Source: Streptomyces sp. NBC_00433 (lineage in GTDB: Bacteria; Actinomycetota; Actinomycetes; Streptomycetales; Streptomycetaceae). From it: a stretch of DNA of 64,000 nucleotides. How positions within the stretch are numbered: the stretch's first letter is position 1; the number at the start of each line of letters is the position of its first letter. Below, one piece after another: positions 10,247 through 17,795 of this stretch. The notes beneath the pieces were generated by a model. That model worked only from the letters and a program-made list of their open reading frames with translations. It was not told the DNA's origin and searched no databases. The position numbers were made by a program, and so were the translations under genes. The DNA lies in the NCBI GenBank assembly GCA_036015235.1, contig CP107926.1, positions 7,360,001 to 7,424,000 of the forward strand. The letters run 5' to 3'.

Positions 10247-11275
10247 ATGCGGGACGCGCTGCGTACCTGTCTGCAGATCGCGGGCGGCCTGACCGAGGCC
10301 ACCCGCCGCCGTACGGTCGACACGGCCAGGGAAATGCTGGACCAGACCGGTATCGACGTCGAGTCCGTCCAGCGGAAGATCGGATCCGCCATCCCGGCGG
10401 AGGTGCAGACCCTCGCCGACGAGCTGATGGCCACCGGACGGGCCAACCGCGACCTGCTGCTCGGGCTGATCCGCGAGGAGGTCGACAAGGCGATGAGCCG
10501 GGTCGGCCGGCTCGCCGACGAGGTCACGAAGGTCGGCGTCGTCCTGGAGACGCTCGAACGCCGGATCCGCAACCTGGAGTCGACCGGCACCGAGGAGGGC
10601 GCGGACGCCCCGGCGCCCAAGGCGTCGTCCGAGCCCGCGCCGCCGGTCCAGCACGTGCGGGTCGACGACGAGCCGGCCCCGGCGCGCAAGGCCGCCGCCA
10701 AGAAGGCGCCGGCCGCCAGGAAGACGGCACCGCCGGCGAAGAAGTCCGCGCCTCCTGCCGCGAAGAAGGCCGCGCCCGCCGCCCGCAAGACCGCGGCGGC
10801 GAAGAAGGCCACCACCACCAAGTCGGCCGCCGCCCACAAGACGACCGCGACGAAGAAGACCACGGCCAAGAAGACCGCGGCCAAGACCGCCACCACGACC
10901 CGGAAGCCGACCGCCAACCCCACCAGGACCACCACGGCCGGCACGGCGAAGAAGGTCGCCGCCGACCCCGCCCCGGCGGCCGCGAGCGCCCCCGCGGGCG
11001 CGGCGAAGAAGGCGACCCCGGCGAGCGGCACGGCTGCCGCGAACGGCACCGCGGCGAACGGCGCGGCCAAGAAGACCGCCGCGGCGAACGGCACCGCGAA
11101 GAAGGCCGCCGCGCCGGCCGGCACCGCGAAGAAGGCGCCCGCGGCGAAGAAGACCACCGCCGCCAAGAAGACCGCCGCCACGAAGAAGACCACCGCCGCC
11201 AAGAAGTCGCCGGCGGCGAAGAAGACCACCGCCGCGAAGAAGACCGCGTCCCCGGACGTGACCGGAAATGAGTGA
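10247..11275 (+). CDS. Histone H1-like Lys/Ala-rich protein with helical head
   Basis: A 342-residue protein. Residues 1-115 are predicted helical/coiled coil (MRDALRTCLQIAGGLTEATR through VGVVLETLERRIRNLES), a phasin-like head. The remaining two thirds is a low-complexity tail of AAKKT, AKKTT and APAKK repeats as in eukaryotic histone H1 and bacterial HupS/Hc1-type tails, so nucleic-acid binding is likely (inference). ATG 10247 is preceded by GAGGAG with an 8-base gap; a GTG at 10217 has no site. Its stop overlaps the next gene by 8 bases, making it first in the tlyA-nadK-recN operon. Confidence 0.87.
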   Translation: MRDALRTCLQIAGGLTEATRRRTVDTAREMLDQTGIDVESVQRKIGSAIPAEVQTLADELMATGRANRDLLLGLIREEVDKAMSRVGRLADEVTKVGVVLETLERRIRNLESTGTEEGADAPAPKASSEPAPPVQHVRVDDEPAPARKAAAKKAPAARKTAPPAKKSAPPAAKKAAPAARKTAAAKKATTTKSAAAHKTTATKKTTAKKTAAKTATTTRKPTANPTRTTTAGTAKKVAADPAPAAASAPAGAAKKATPASGTAAANGTAANGAAKKTAAANGTAKKAAAPAGTAKKAPAAKKTTAAKKTAATKKTTAAKKSPAAKKTTAAKKTASPDVTGNE

Positions 11276-11519
11276 GACCTCCGCGGAAGCGGGCGCGTAC
11301 GGTGGGATCTCCGCGCCCGCGCACCCCCTGGATGCGCCCGCGCGCCCGGAGCCGCTGGGGGTGACGGTCGCGCAGACGGGGAATGCTGACGTCGACGCGG
11401 CGATAGACCGCCTCGCCGACGCCGGCGACCTGCCGACGCAGTCCCATATCGAGGTGTACGAGGATGTGCACCGCGGGCTGCGCGACGCGCTCGCCGCGCT
11501 GGACGAGAACAGGAGCTGA
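11268..11519 (+). CDS. Small conserved protein upstream of tlyA
   Basis: An 83-residue protein of unknown function. The N-terminal half is Ala/Pro-rich and probably disordered. The C-terminal half is a predicted helical segment (ADVDAAIDRLADAGDLPTQS then HIEVYEDVHRGLRDALAALD). It begins inside the end of the histone-like gene and ends 7 bases before tlyA, so it is translationally coupled on both sides. Similar small ORFs precede tlyA in other actinobacteria, from memory. Confidence 0.85.
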   Translation: MSETSAEAGAYGGISAPAHPLDAPARPEPLGVTVAQTGNADVDAAIDRLADAGDLPTQSHIEVYEDVHRGLRDALAALDENRS

Positions 11520-11526
11520 ACCGTAC

Positions 11527-12342
11527 GTGGCAGTGGCACGACGCCGACTCGACGCCGAGCTGGTGCGCCGGAAGCTCGCGCGCTCCCGTGAGCACGCGAG
11601 CCAGTTGATCTCCGCGGGGCGGGTCACCGTGGGCGGCGCGACCGCCACCAAGCCCGCGACGCAGGTGGAGACCTCGGCCGCCGTGGTGGTGGCCGAGGGC
11701 GGGGACACCCCCGACTACGTCTCGCGCGGCGGCCACAAGCTGGCCGGCGCGCTGGCCGCCTTCCAGCCCCGCGGGCTGGTCGTGGACGGCCGCAGGGCGC
11801 TGGACGCGGGCGCCTCCACCGGCGGCTTCACCGATGTGCTGCTGCGGGCGGGCGCCGCCCAGGTGGTCGCCGTCGACGTCGGCTACGGCCAGCTCGCCTG
11901 GTCGCTGCAGAGCGACCCGCGGGTCGTGGTCAAGGACCGGACGAACGTACGGGAGCTGACGCTCGACCACATCGACGGCGAGCCCGTCGGCCTGGTCGTC
12001 GGCGACCTGTCGTTCATCCCGCTCGGCCTGGTGCTGCCCGCCCTGGTGCGCTGCGCCGCGCCGGACGCGGACCTGGTCCTGATGGTCAAACCGCAGTTCG
12101 AGGTGGGCAGGGAGCGGCTCGGCAGCGGAGGGGTGGTCCGCAGCGCGCAACTGCGGGCCGAATGCGTGACGAAGGTCGCCGGACAGGCGGCGGAGCTGGG
12201 CCTGGGGGTGCTCGGGGTGACCGCGAGCCCGCTGCCCGGCCCTTCGGGGAACGTGGAATATTTTCTGTGGCTGCGCGCCGGTGCGCCCGCACTGGACCCG
12301 GCCGATGTCGACCGTGCTGTGGCGGAGGGGCCGAACCGGTGA
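11527..12342 (+). CDS. tlyA: TlyA family rRNA (cytidine-2'-O)-methyltransferase
   Basis: A 271-residue protein. The N-terminal S4 RNA-binding domain (RLDAELVRRKLARSREHASQ, then LISAGRVTVGG) is followed by an FtsJ/RrmJ-like Rossmann methyltransferase (DAGASTGGFTDVLLRAGA SAM loop, then VGDLSFIPLGLVLP and MVKPQFEVGRE). Mycobacterial TlyA 2'-O-methylates 16S and 23S rRNA and affects capreomycin sensitivity. The GTG start at 11527 is preceded by AGGAG. The stop overlaps the nadK start by four bases. Confidence 0.95.
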   Translation: MAVARRRLDAELVRRKLARSREHASQLISAGRVTVGGATATKPATQVETSAAVVVAEGGDTPDYVSRGGHKLAGALAAFQPRGLVVDGRRALDAGASTGGFTDVLLRAGAAQVVAVDVGYGQLAWSLQSDPRVVVKDRTNVRELTLDHIDGEPVGLVVGDLSFIPLGLVLPALVRCAAPDADLVLMVKPQFEVGRERLGSGGVVRSAQLRAECVTKVAGQAAELGLGVLGVTASPLPGPSGNVEYFLWLRAGAPALDPADVDRAVAEGPNR

Positions 12343-13253
12343 CCATCAAGAGCGACGTGCTTGACCGTACCGTCTTCCTGCTGACCCACACCGGCAGGGC
12401 CGCCGCGGTCCGCAGTGCCGAGCGGGTCGTACAGGGCCTGCTGCGCTGCGGGATCGGAGTGCGGCTGCTCGCCGACGAGGCCGTCGACATCCCGCTGCCC
12501 CCGGAGGTGGAGCAGGTCGCGGAAGCCGGGCCCGGGGCCGTCGAGGGCTGCGAGCTGATCATCGTGCTCGGCGGCGACGGGACGCTGCTGCGCGGCGCCG
12601 AGTTCGCCCGCGCCTCCGGAGTGCCGCTGCTCGGCGTCAACCTCGGGCGGGTCGGCTTCCTCGCCGAAGCCGAGCGCGACGACCTCGACAAGGTCGTCGA
12701 CCGGGTCGTCACCCGCGAATACGAGGTCGAGGAGCGGATGACGCTCGACGTGCTCGTACGCAACGACGGCCGGATCGTGCACACCGACTGGGCGCTCAAC
12801 GAGGCCTCCGTCGAGAAGGCGTCCAGGGAGCGGGTGCTCGAAGTCGTCACCGAGGTCGACGGCCGCCCGGTCTCCCGCTTCGGCGGCGACGGCGTGGTCT
12901 GCGCGACCCCGACCGGCTCCACCGCCTACGCCTTCTCCGCCGGCGGACCCGTCGTCTGGCCCGAGGTCGAGGCGCTGCTGATGGTCCCGATCAGCGCGCA
13001 CGCGCTGTTCGCCAAGCCGCTGGTGACCTCGCCCCGCTCGGTTCTGGCCGTCGAGGTGCAGCCCGAGACGCCCAACGGGGTGCTGTGGTGCGACGGCCGC
13101 CGCACCGTCGAACTGCCCGCGGGAGCCAGGGTCGAGGTGCGGCGCGGCGCCGTCCCCGTCCGGCTGGCCCGGCTGCACCACGCCTCCTTCACCGACCGCC
13201 TGGTGGCGAAGTTCGCCCTCCCGGTGGCCGGCTGGCGCGGCGCCCCCGCGTGA
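12339..13253 (+). CDS. nadK: NAD kinase
   Basis: A 304-residue ATP/polyphosphate-dependent NAD kinase that makes NADP in the cytosol. The catalytic GGDGT motif (VLGGDGTLLRGAEFA) lies near residue 77, followed by NLGRVGFLAEAE and the substrate-binding GGDGVVCATPTGSTAYAFSAGGP segment. The length matches actinobacterial PpnK. Start GTG 12339 overlaps the tlyA stop (GTGA), a typical coupling. Position between tlyA and recN is conserved across actinobacteria. Confidence 0.97.
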   Translation: MTIKSDVLDRTVFLLTHTGRAAAVRSAERVVQGLLRCGIGVRLLADEAVDIPLPPEVEQVAEAGPGAVEGCELIIVLGGDGTLLRGAEFARASGVPLLGVNLGRVGFLAEAERDDLDKVVDRVVTREYEVEERMTLDVLVRNDGRIVHTDWALNEASVEKASRERVLEVVTEVDGRPVSRFGGDGVVCATPTGSTAYAFSAGGPVVWPEVEALLMVPISAHALFAKPLVTSPRSVLAVEVQPETPNGVLWCDGRRTVELPAGARVEVRRGAVPVRLARLHHASFTDRLVAKFALPVAGWRGAPA

Positions 13254-13317
13254 CCCGCCGCTGAGGGAAAGGTCATTGCCGGGCGGCGGGCGTCGCGCGG
13301 GGGGCGGGAAACCTCGT

Positions 13318-15075
13318 ATGGTCGTATCCGTGTTGGAGGAAATGCGGATCAGGTCGCTGGGAGTCATCGAGGACGCCGTGGTGGAGCTGTCACCCGGCTT
13401 CACGGCGGTGACCGGTGAGACCGGCGCGGGCAAGACCATGGTCGTGACCAGCCTCGGCCTGCTGCTCGGCGGCCGGGCCGACCCCGCCCTGGTGCGGATC
13501 GGCGCCGGCTCGGCGGTCGTCGAGGGCCGGATAGCGATGGCCGCGGACACCCGCGCCGCGATCCGCGCCCAGGAGGCGGGCGCCGAGCTGGAGGACGGCG
13601 TGCTGCTCATCAGCCGTACGGTGTCCGCGGAAGGGCGCTCCCGGGCGCACCTGGGCGGGCGTACGGTCCCGGTCGGGCTGCTCGGCGAACTCGCCGACGA
13701 CCTGGTCGCCGTGCACGGCCAGACCGACCAGCAGGGCCTGCTGCGGCCCGCCAGGCAGCGCGAGGCACTGGACCGCTACGCCGGGCACAGCGTCGTCGCC
13801 GCACTGGAGAAATACGGCGCCGCCTACCGCAGGCTGCGCGAGATCGCCACCGAGCTGACCGAACTCACCACCCGGGCCAGGGAGCGCGCCCAGGAGGCCG
13901 ACCTGCTGCGCTTCGGCGTCGAGGAGGTCTCCGCGGCCGAACCGCTGCCGGGGGAGGACACCGAACTGGCCGCCGAGGCGGAGCGGCTCGGGCACGCGGA
14001 AGCGCTCGCCTCCGCCGCGACCATCGCACATGCCGCGCTGGCCGGAAATCCCGAGGACCCCGAGGGCGTCGAGGCCGGCACCCTGGTCGCCGGCGCCCAG
14101 CGCGCCCTCGACTCGGTCGCCGCGCACGACCCCGACCTGGCCGCGCTCGCCGGCCGGCTCGGCGAGATCGGCATCCTGCTCGGCGACGTGGCCGGCGAAC
14201 TCGCCGGCTATGCCGACAACCTGGACGCCGACCCGCTGCGGCTCGCCGCGGTCGAGGAGCGCAGGGCCGTACTCGCCCACCTCGTACGCAAGTACGGCAC
14301 CGACATCGACGCGGTCCTCGCCTGGGCCGGGCAGGGCGCCGCCAGGATCGCCGAGCTGGAGGGCGACGACGACCGCGTCGCCGAACTCACCGCGGAGCGG
14401 GACGCGCTGCGGGCCGAACTCAGCGCCCTGGGCCAGCACCTCACCGACCTCCGCACCGAGGCCGCCGAGCGCTTCGCCACCGCCGTCACGGCCGAGCTGG
14501 CCGAACTGGCCATGCCGCACGCCCGGGTCACCGTCGCCATCCGGCAGACCGAGGTCCCCGAGGCGGACGCCGGGTCCGGCATCGAGATCGGCGGCCGGGC
14601 CGTCGCATACGGCCCGGCCGGCGCGGACGAGGTCGAGCTGCTGCTCGCCCCGCACCCGGGCAGCCCCGCCCGGCCCATCGCCAAGGGCGCCTCCGGCGGT
14701 GAGCTGTCCCGGGTGATGCTCGCCGTCGAGGTCGTCTTCGCCGGGTCCGACCCCGTCCCCACCTATCTCTTCGACGAGGTCGACGCGGGGGTCGGCGGCA
14801 AGGCCGCGGTCGAGGTCGGCCGCCGCCTCGCGCGCCTCGCACGCACCGCCCAGGTCGTGGTCGTCACCCACCTCCCCCAGGTCGCGGCCTTCGCCGACCG
14901 CCAACTCCTGGTCGAGAAGACGAACGACGGCTCCGTCACCCGCAGCGGCGTCACCGTCCTGGAGGGCGAGGCCCGCATCCGCGAGCTGTCCCGCATGCTC
15001 GCGGGCCAGGAAGATTCCGAGCTGGCGCGTGCCCACGCGGAAGAACTCCTGGCGACGGCCCGGACCAGCCAATAG
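13318..15075 (+). CDS. recN: DNA repair protein RecN
   Basis: A 585-residue SMC-like ATPase for double-strand-break repair. Walker A (GETGAGKT) lies at about residues 33-40 after MRIRSLGVIEDAVVELSPGF, a long coiled-coil middle follows, then the ABC signature region (KGASGGELSRVMLAVEV) and Walker B (YLFDEVDAGVGG) near residue 482 with THLPQVAAFA after it. The start is uncertain between ATG 13318, GTG 13330 and ATG 13342; all keep the ATPase complete. It ends the tlyA-nadK-recN operon. I see no SOS box in its short upstream gap. Confidence 0.95.
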   Translation: MVVSVLEEMRIRSLGVIEDAVVELSPGFTAVTGETGAGKTMVVTSLGLLLGGRADPALVRIGAGSAVVEGRIAMAADTRAAIRAQEAGAELEDGVLLISRTVSAEGRSRAHLGGRTVPVGLLGELADDLVAVHGQTDQQGLLRPARQREALDRYAGHSVVAALEKYGAAYRRLREIATELTELTTRARERAQEADLLRFGVEEVSAAEPLPGEDTELAAEAERLGHAEALASAATIAHAALAGNPEDPEGVEAGTLVAGAQRALDSVAAHDPDLAALAGRLGEIGILLGDVAGELAGYADNLDADPLRLAAVEERRAVLAHLVRKYGTDIDAVLAWAGQGAARIAELEGDDDRVAELTAERDALRAELSALGQHLTDLRTEAAERFATAVTAELAELAMPHARVTVAIRQTEVPEADAGSGIEIGGRAVAYGPAGADEVELLLAPHPGSPARPIAKGASGGELSRVMLAVEVVFAGSDPVPTYLFDEVDAGVGGKAAVEVGRRLARLARTAQVVVVTHLPQVAAFADRQLLVEKTNDGSVTRSGVTVLEGEARIRELSRMLAGQEDSELARAHAEELLATARTSQ

Positions 15076-15490
15076 CCCTGGGGCTTTTCCGCGTCCGCCC
15101 CGCGGGGCCCGCTGCGCCCGCGCACGGACCACCGGCGGGTGGGTGGCTGAGCGCGCCCACGCGGCGCCCGCAGCCCCGCGCCCCTGGGTGGTTGCCCTCT
15201 GCGGTGGGCGGCGCCCGTTCGGGGGCGCGGGGAACGGCGTGGCCGGCCCGCGATGGGCGGCGGGTCGTCACCGGCCGTGAGGGGCTGTTCGGTCCTCCCC
15301 CAGAGCTTTCCCTGGGGGTACCCCCATCTCGCTTCGGTCGGGACCACCGGCCGGTGGAGGGTTGAGCGCGCCCAGGCGGCGCCAGCCGCAGCCCCGCGCC
15401 CCTGAGGTGGCTACCCCCTGCGGCAGGGGGAGGGACGGGTGGTTGGAGGTGGGGAGGGGTGGGCAGGTGGGAAAAGTGGAGAGTGGGCGG
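15076..15490. repeat. Intergenic region with dispersed Streptomyces-type repeat
   Basis: No gene is seen. It contains two CCCGCGCCCCTG motifs (near 15175 and 15396) and one GGGGCGCGGGGAAC motif. The stretch of about 170 bases at 15250-15410 (GTCGTCACCGGCCGTGAGGG onward, including CTGGGGGTACCCCCATCTCG) recurs in the same orientation at about 37150-37320 and in degraded form near 17620-17760. It sits where steA and steB would be expected between recN and pyrG. Confidence 0.8.
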
Positions 15491-16300
15491 GTGTCGGTGG
15501 GGGTGGCCGCGGCGGGGGCGACCCGGGTCGCGTACGGGGTGTTGCGGCGGCGGCCGCCGGTCGAGGCGCGGCTGTGGCGGCGGACGAACTACGCCGGGCG
15601 CGGGGTCGAGCTGTACGGCGGCCTCGCCGCGGCCGCGGGTGCGGCCACCGCGGTGGCCGCGGCTCGGGGCGTGGCGTGGCGTACGCGCGTCGCCGCGGTC
15701 GGCGCGGCACTGGCGGCCGGCGCCTGCGGGGCGTACGACGACCAGCACGGCTCCCCGGCGGAAAGAGGCTTCGGCGCGCACCTCAGGGCGCTGCGTGAGC
15801 GCCGTCTCACCTCCGGCGCGGTGAAACTGCTGGGCATCGGCGCCGCCGGGCTGACCGCGGGCGTACTGCTCAAGGCGCACCCGGCCGACCAGGTGCTGAC
15901 CGGCGTGGTCATCGCCGGCACCGCCCACGCGGTGAACCTCCTGGACGTGCGGCCCGGCCGCGCGGCCAAGGCGGTGATCGCGGTCGGCGCCCCCGGACTG
16001 CTGCGCCGCGGCCCCGCCGCCCTGCTGGCCGCCGCGCCCGTCGGCGCCGCGGCCGCGGTGCTGCGCGACGACGTGAGCGAGCGCACGATGCTCGGCGACG
16101 CCGGCGCCCACGCGCTCGGCGCCGCGCTGGGCGCCGCCCTCGCCGTGGCCAACGGCAGGACCGGCCTGTTCCTGCACGCGGCGGCGCTGGTCGCCATGAC
16201 GGCGGCGGGCGACCGTATCTCCACCGACGAGCGGTTGTGGAAGGCCCCCGGAGTACGGCACGTTGACTCCTGGGGCCGGGTGGCACACCCGTATGGGTGA
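15491..16300 (+). CDS. MraY/WecA-like membrane protein
   Basis: A predicted polytopic membrane protein of about 269 residues with Ala/Gly/Leu-rich helices. Segments AYDDQHGSPAERGFGAHLRA and AVNLLDVRPGRAAK recall the acidic loops of polyprenyl-phosphate GlcNAc/MurNAc-pentapeptide phosphotransferases, and it is usually annotated as related to them. The canonical full set of catalytic Asp/His loops is not obvious, so activity is uncertain. The GTG start at 15491 is a best guess (GGAG 9 bases before); other in-frame GTGs lie within 20 codons. With the glycosyltransferase downstream it suggests cell-surface glycan work. Confidence 0.75.
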   Translation: MSVGVAAAGATRVAYGVLRRRPPVEARLWRRTNYAGRGVELYGGLAAAAGAATAVAAARGVAWRTRVAAVGAALAAGACGAYDDQHGSPAERGFGAHLRALRERRLTSGAVKLLGIGAAGLTAGVLLKAHPADQVLTGVVIAGTAHAVNLLDVRPGRAAKAVIAVGAPGLLRRGPAALLAAAPVGAAAAVLRDDVSERTMLGDAGAHALGAALGAALAVANGRTGLFLHAAALVAMTAAGDRISTDERLWKAPGVRHVDSWGRVAHPYG

Positions 16301-16421
16301 TCCGGGACACGGGTGAGCCGGTGGGACCGGGTCCGCGGCCGACCCGCCCCTTGTGCGGCCTGGCATCCTTGACAGGCCGCACCCGCCGCAGAACAGGCCC
16401 GAGTCAGGAGCAGTACCCCGC

Positions 16422-17564
16422 GTGAGCAGCACCTCCGACCCCTTCGCAGGGCAGCTGCACGCCGTGCACGTGCTGGGCACGACGGCGGGAGCGCATGTCA
16501 GCTCCCTGGTCGGCGGCCTCGTGGCGCGGGGCGTCGAGGTGACCGTCTGCGGCCCGGTCGCCGCCGAGGCGGACTACGCCTTCGGCACGACCGGCGCCCG
16601 CTACGTGACGGTCGACCTGGGCCGCCGCCGCGCCACGGCGGCCGACGCCCCGGTGGTCGGCGCGCTGCGTGCCGCCTTCACCGGCGCGAGCGTCGTGCAC
16701 GCGCACGGCCTGTGGGCCGGCTTCCTGGCCGCCGTCGCGCTCGGCGGCCGCCGCCGCGTCCCGCTGGTCGTCACCTGGCACGGCGGTGCCCCCGTGGCGG
16801 GCGGCCGCGGCCTGCTGCTGCGCTGGCTGGAGCGGCGTGCGGTTCGCGGCGCCACCGTCGTGCTCGGGGTGTCGTCGGAGCTGGTCGACCGGGCGAGGGG
16901 CCTGGGCGGCAAGGACGTACGCCTCGCGCCTGCCGCCGTGCCGCGCCCGCCGGGCCGGCCGCCCAGGCCGCCCGAGGAGGGCGAGCGGTACCGGCAGAAG
17001 ACCCGGGCCGATCACGGCGCCGTCGACCGCCCGCTGCTGCTCGCCGTCGGCAGGCTGGAACCGCGGCAGGGCTACGACCTGCTGCTCGACGCCGCCGAAC
17101 TGTGGGCGGACCTGGACCCCGCACCCCTGGTGGCCGTCGCGGGCGAGGGCGGCCGGCGGGCCGCGCTGGAACGCCGTATCGAGGCCGGTCGGCTCCCCGT
17201 CCTGCTGCTCGGCAGCCGCGACGACGTACCCGAGCTGCTGGCCGCGGCCGACCTCGTGGTGCTGCCCAGCCGCTGGGAGGCCCGCGCGCTGATCGCCCAG
17301 GAGGCGCTGCACGCCGGTGTGCCGCTCGTCGCGACCGACGTCGGCGGCATGCGCGAACTCGTCGGCGACGCGGCGGTCCTGATCCCCTACGGCGACCCGG
17401 CCGCCCTGGCGACCGCGGTCACCACCCTCCTCGCCGACCCCGACCGCCGCGCCGCCCTGTCCATCGCCGGCCGCGCCCAGGCCGCCACCTGGCCCACCGA
17501 GGACGACACGGTGGCCCAGGTCCTCAGCGTCTACGACGAACTCACCCAGCCTGACCTTGCGTAA
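16422..17564 (+). CDS. GT4-type glycosyltransferase
   Basis: A 380-residue GT-B glycosyltransferase. The N-terminal acceptor half begins LHAVHVLGTTAGAHVSSLVG, and the C-terminal half has the nucleotide-sugar motifs AVGRLEPRQGYDLLLDAA and SRWEARALIAQEALHAGVPL, then VATDVGGMREL, which give the GT4 E-x7-E arrangement. GTG 16422 follows CAGGAG. The donor and acceptor cannot be told from sequence. It is downstream of the MraY-like gene by about 120 bases and convergent with the GH15 gene. Confidence 0.9.
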   Translation: MSSTSDPFAGQLHAVHVLGTTAGAHVSSLVGGLVARGVEVTVCGPVAAEADYAFGTTGARYVTVDLGRRRATAADAPVVGALRAAFTGASVVHAHGLWAGFLAAVALGGRRRVPLVVTWHGGAPVAGGRGLLLRWLERRAVRGATVVLGVSSELVDRARGLGGKDVRLAPAAVPRPPGRPPRPPEEGERYRQKTRADHGAVDRPLLLAVGRLEPRQGYDLLLDAAELWADLDPAPLVAVAGEGGRRAALERRIEAGRLPVLLLGSRDDVPELLAAADLVVLPSRWEARALIAQEALHAGVPLVATDVGGMRELVGDAAVLIPYGDPAALATAVTTLLADPDRRAALSIAGRAQAATWPTEDDTVAQVLSVYDELTQPDLA

Positions 17565-17579
17565 GTCGGCGCCTTACGG

Positions 17580-17760
17580 GGGCGCGGGGCTGCCTCCGAT
17601 CCGCGGCCGGCGCCGGTGGGCGCGCCCAGCCCTCCACCGGCCGGTGGTCCGGCACAGACCGAACTGCCTGCCTCTCACGGCCGGTGACGCCCCGCCGCCG
17701 TCGTCGTGGCCGGCCGCGCAGTTCCCCGCGCCCCTATGGGGGCTCGGCCCCGCCGTAAAG
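17580..17760. repeat. Degraded copy of the dispersed intergenic repeat
   Basis: Contains GGGGGCGCGGGGCTGC, the CCACCGGCCGGTGG segment, CTCACGGCCGGTGAC and the GCGCAGTTCCCCGCGCCCC motif, all of which recur at 15.2-15.4, 22.4, 33.5 and 37.1-37.3 kb. It fills most of the gap between convergent genes. No ORF is likely. Confidence 0.7.
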
Positions 17761-17767
17761 GACGGCC

Positions 17768-17786
17768 CTGGAGGCGCACCCTCCAG
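17768..17786. terminator. Hairpin between convergent GT4 and GH15 genes
   Basis: CTGGAGG-CGCAC-CCTCCAG, a perfect 7-bp stem flanked by further GGCC/GGCC pairing, lies about ten bases beyond the GH15 stop codon. It has no U-tract, which is common for Streptomyces terminators. Confidence 0.55.
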
Positions 17787-17795
17787 AGCCGGGCC

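Noticed and set aside
10174..12150. 658-codon antisense frame opposite the histone-like gene and tlyA
   Set aside because: Ala/Val/Phe-rich shadow of the AAKK codons, with no motifs.
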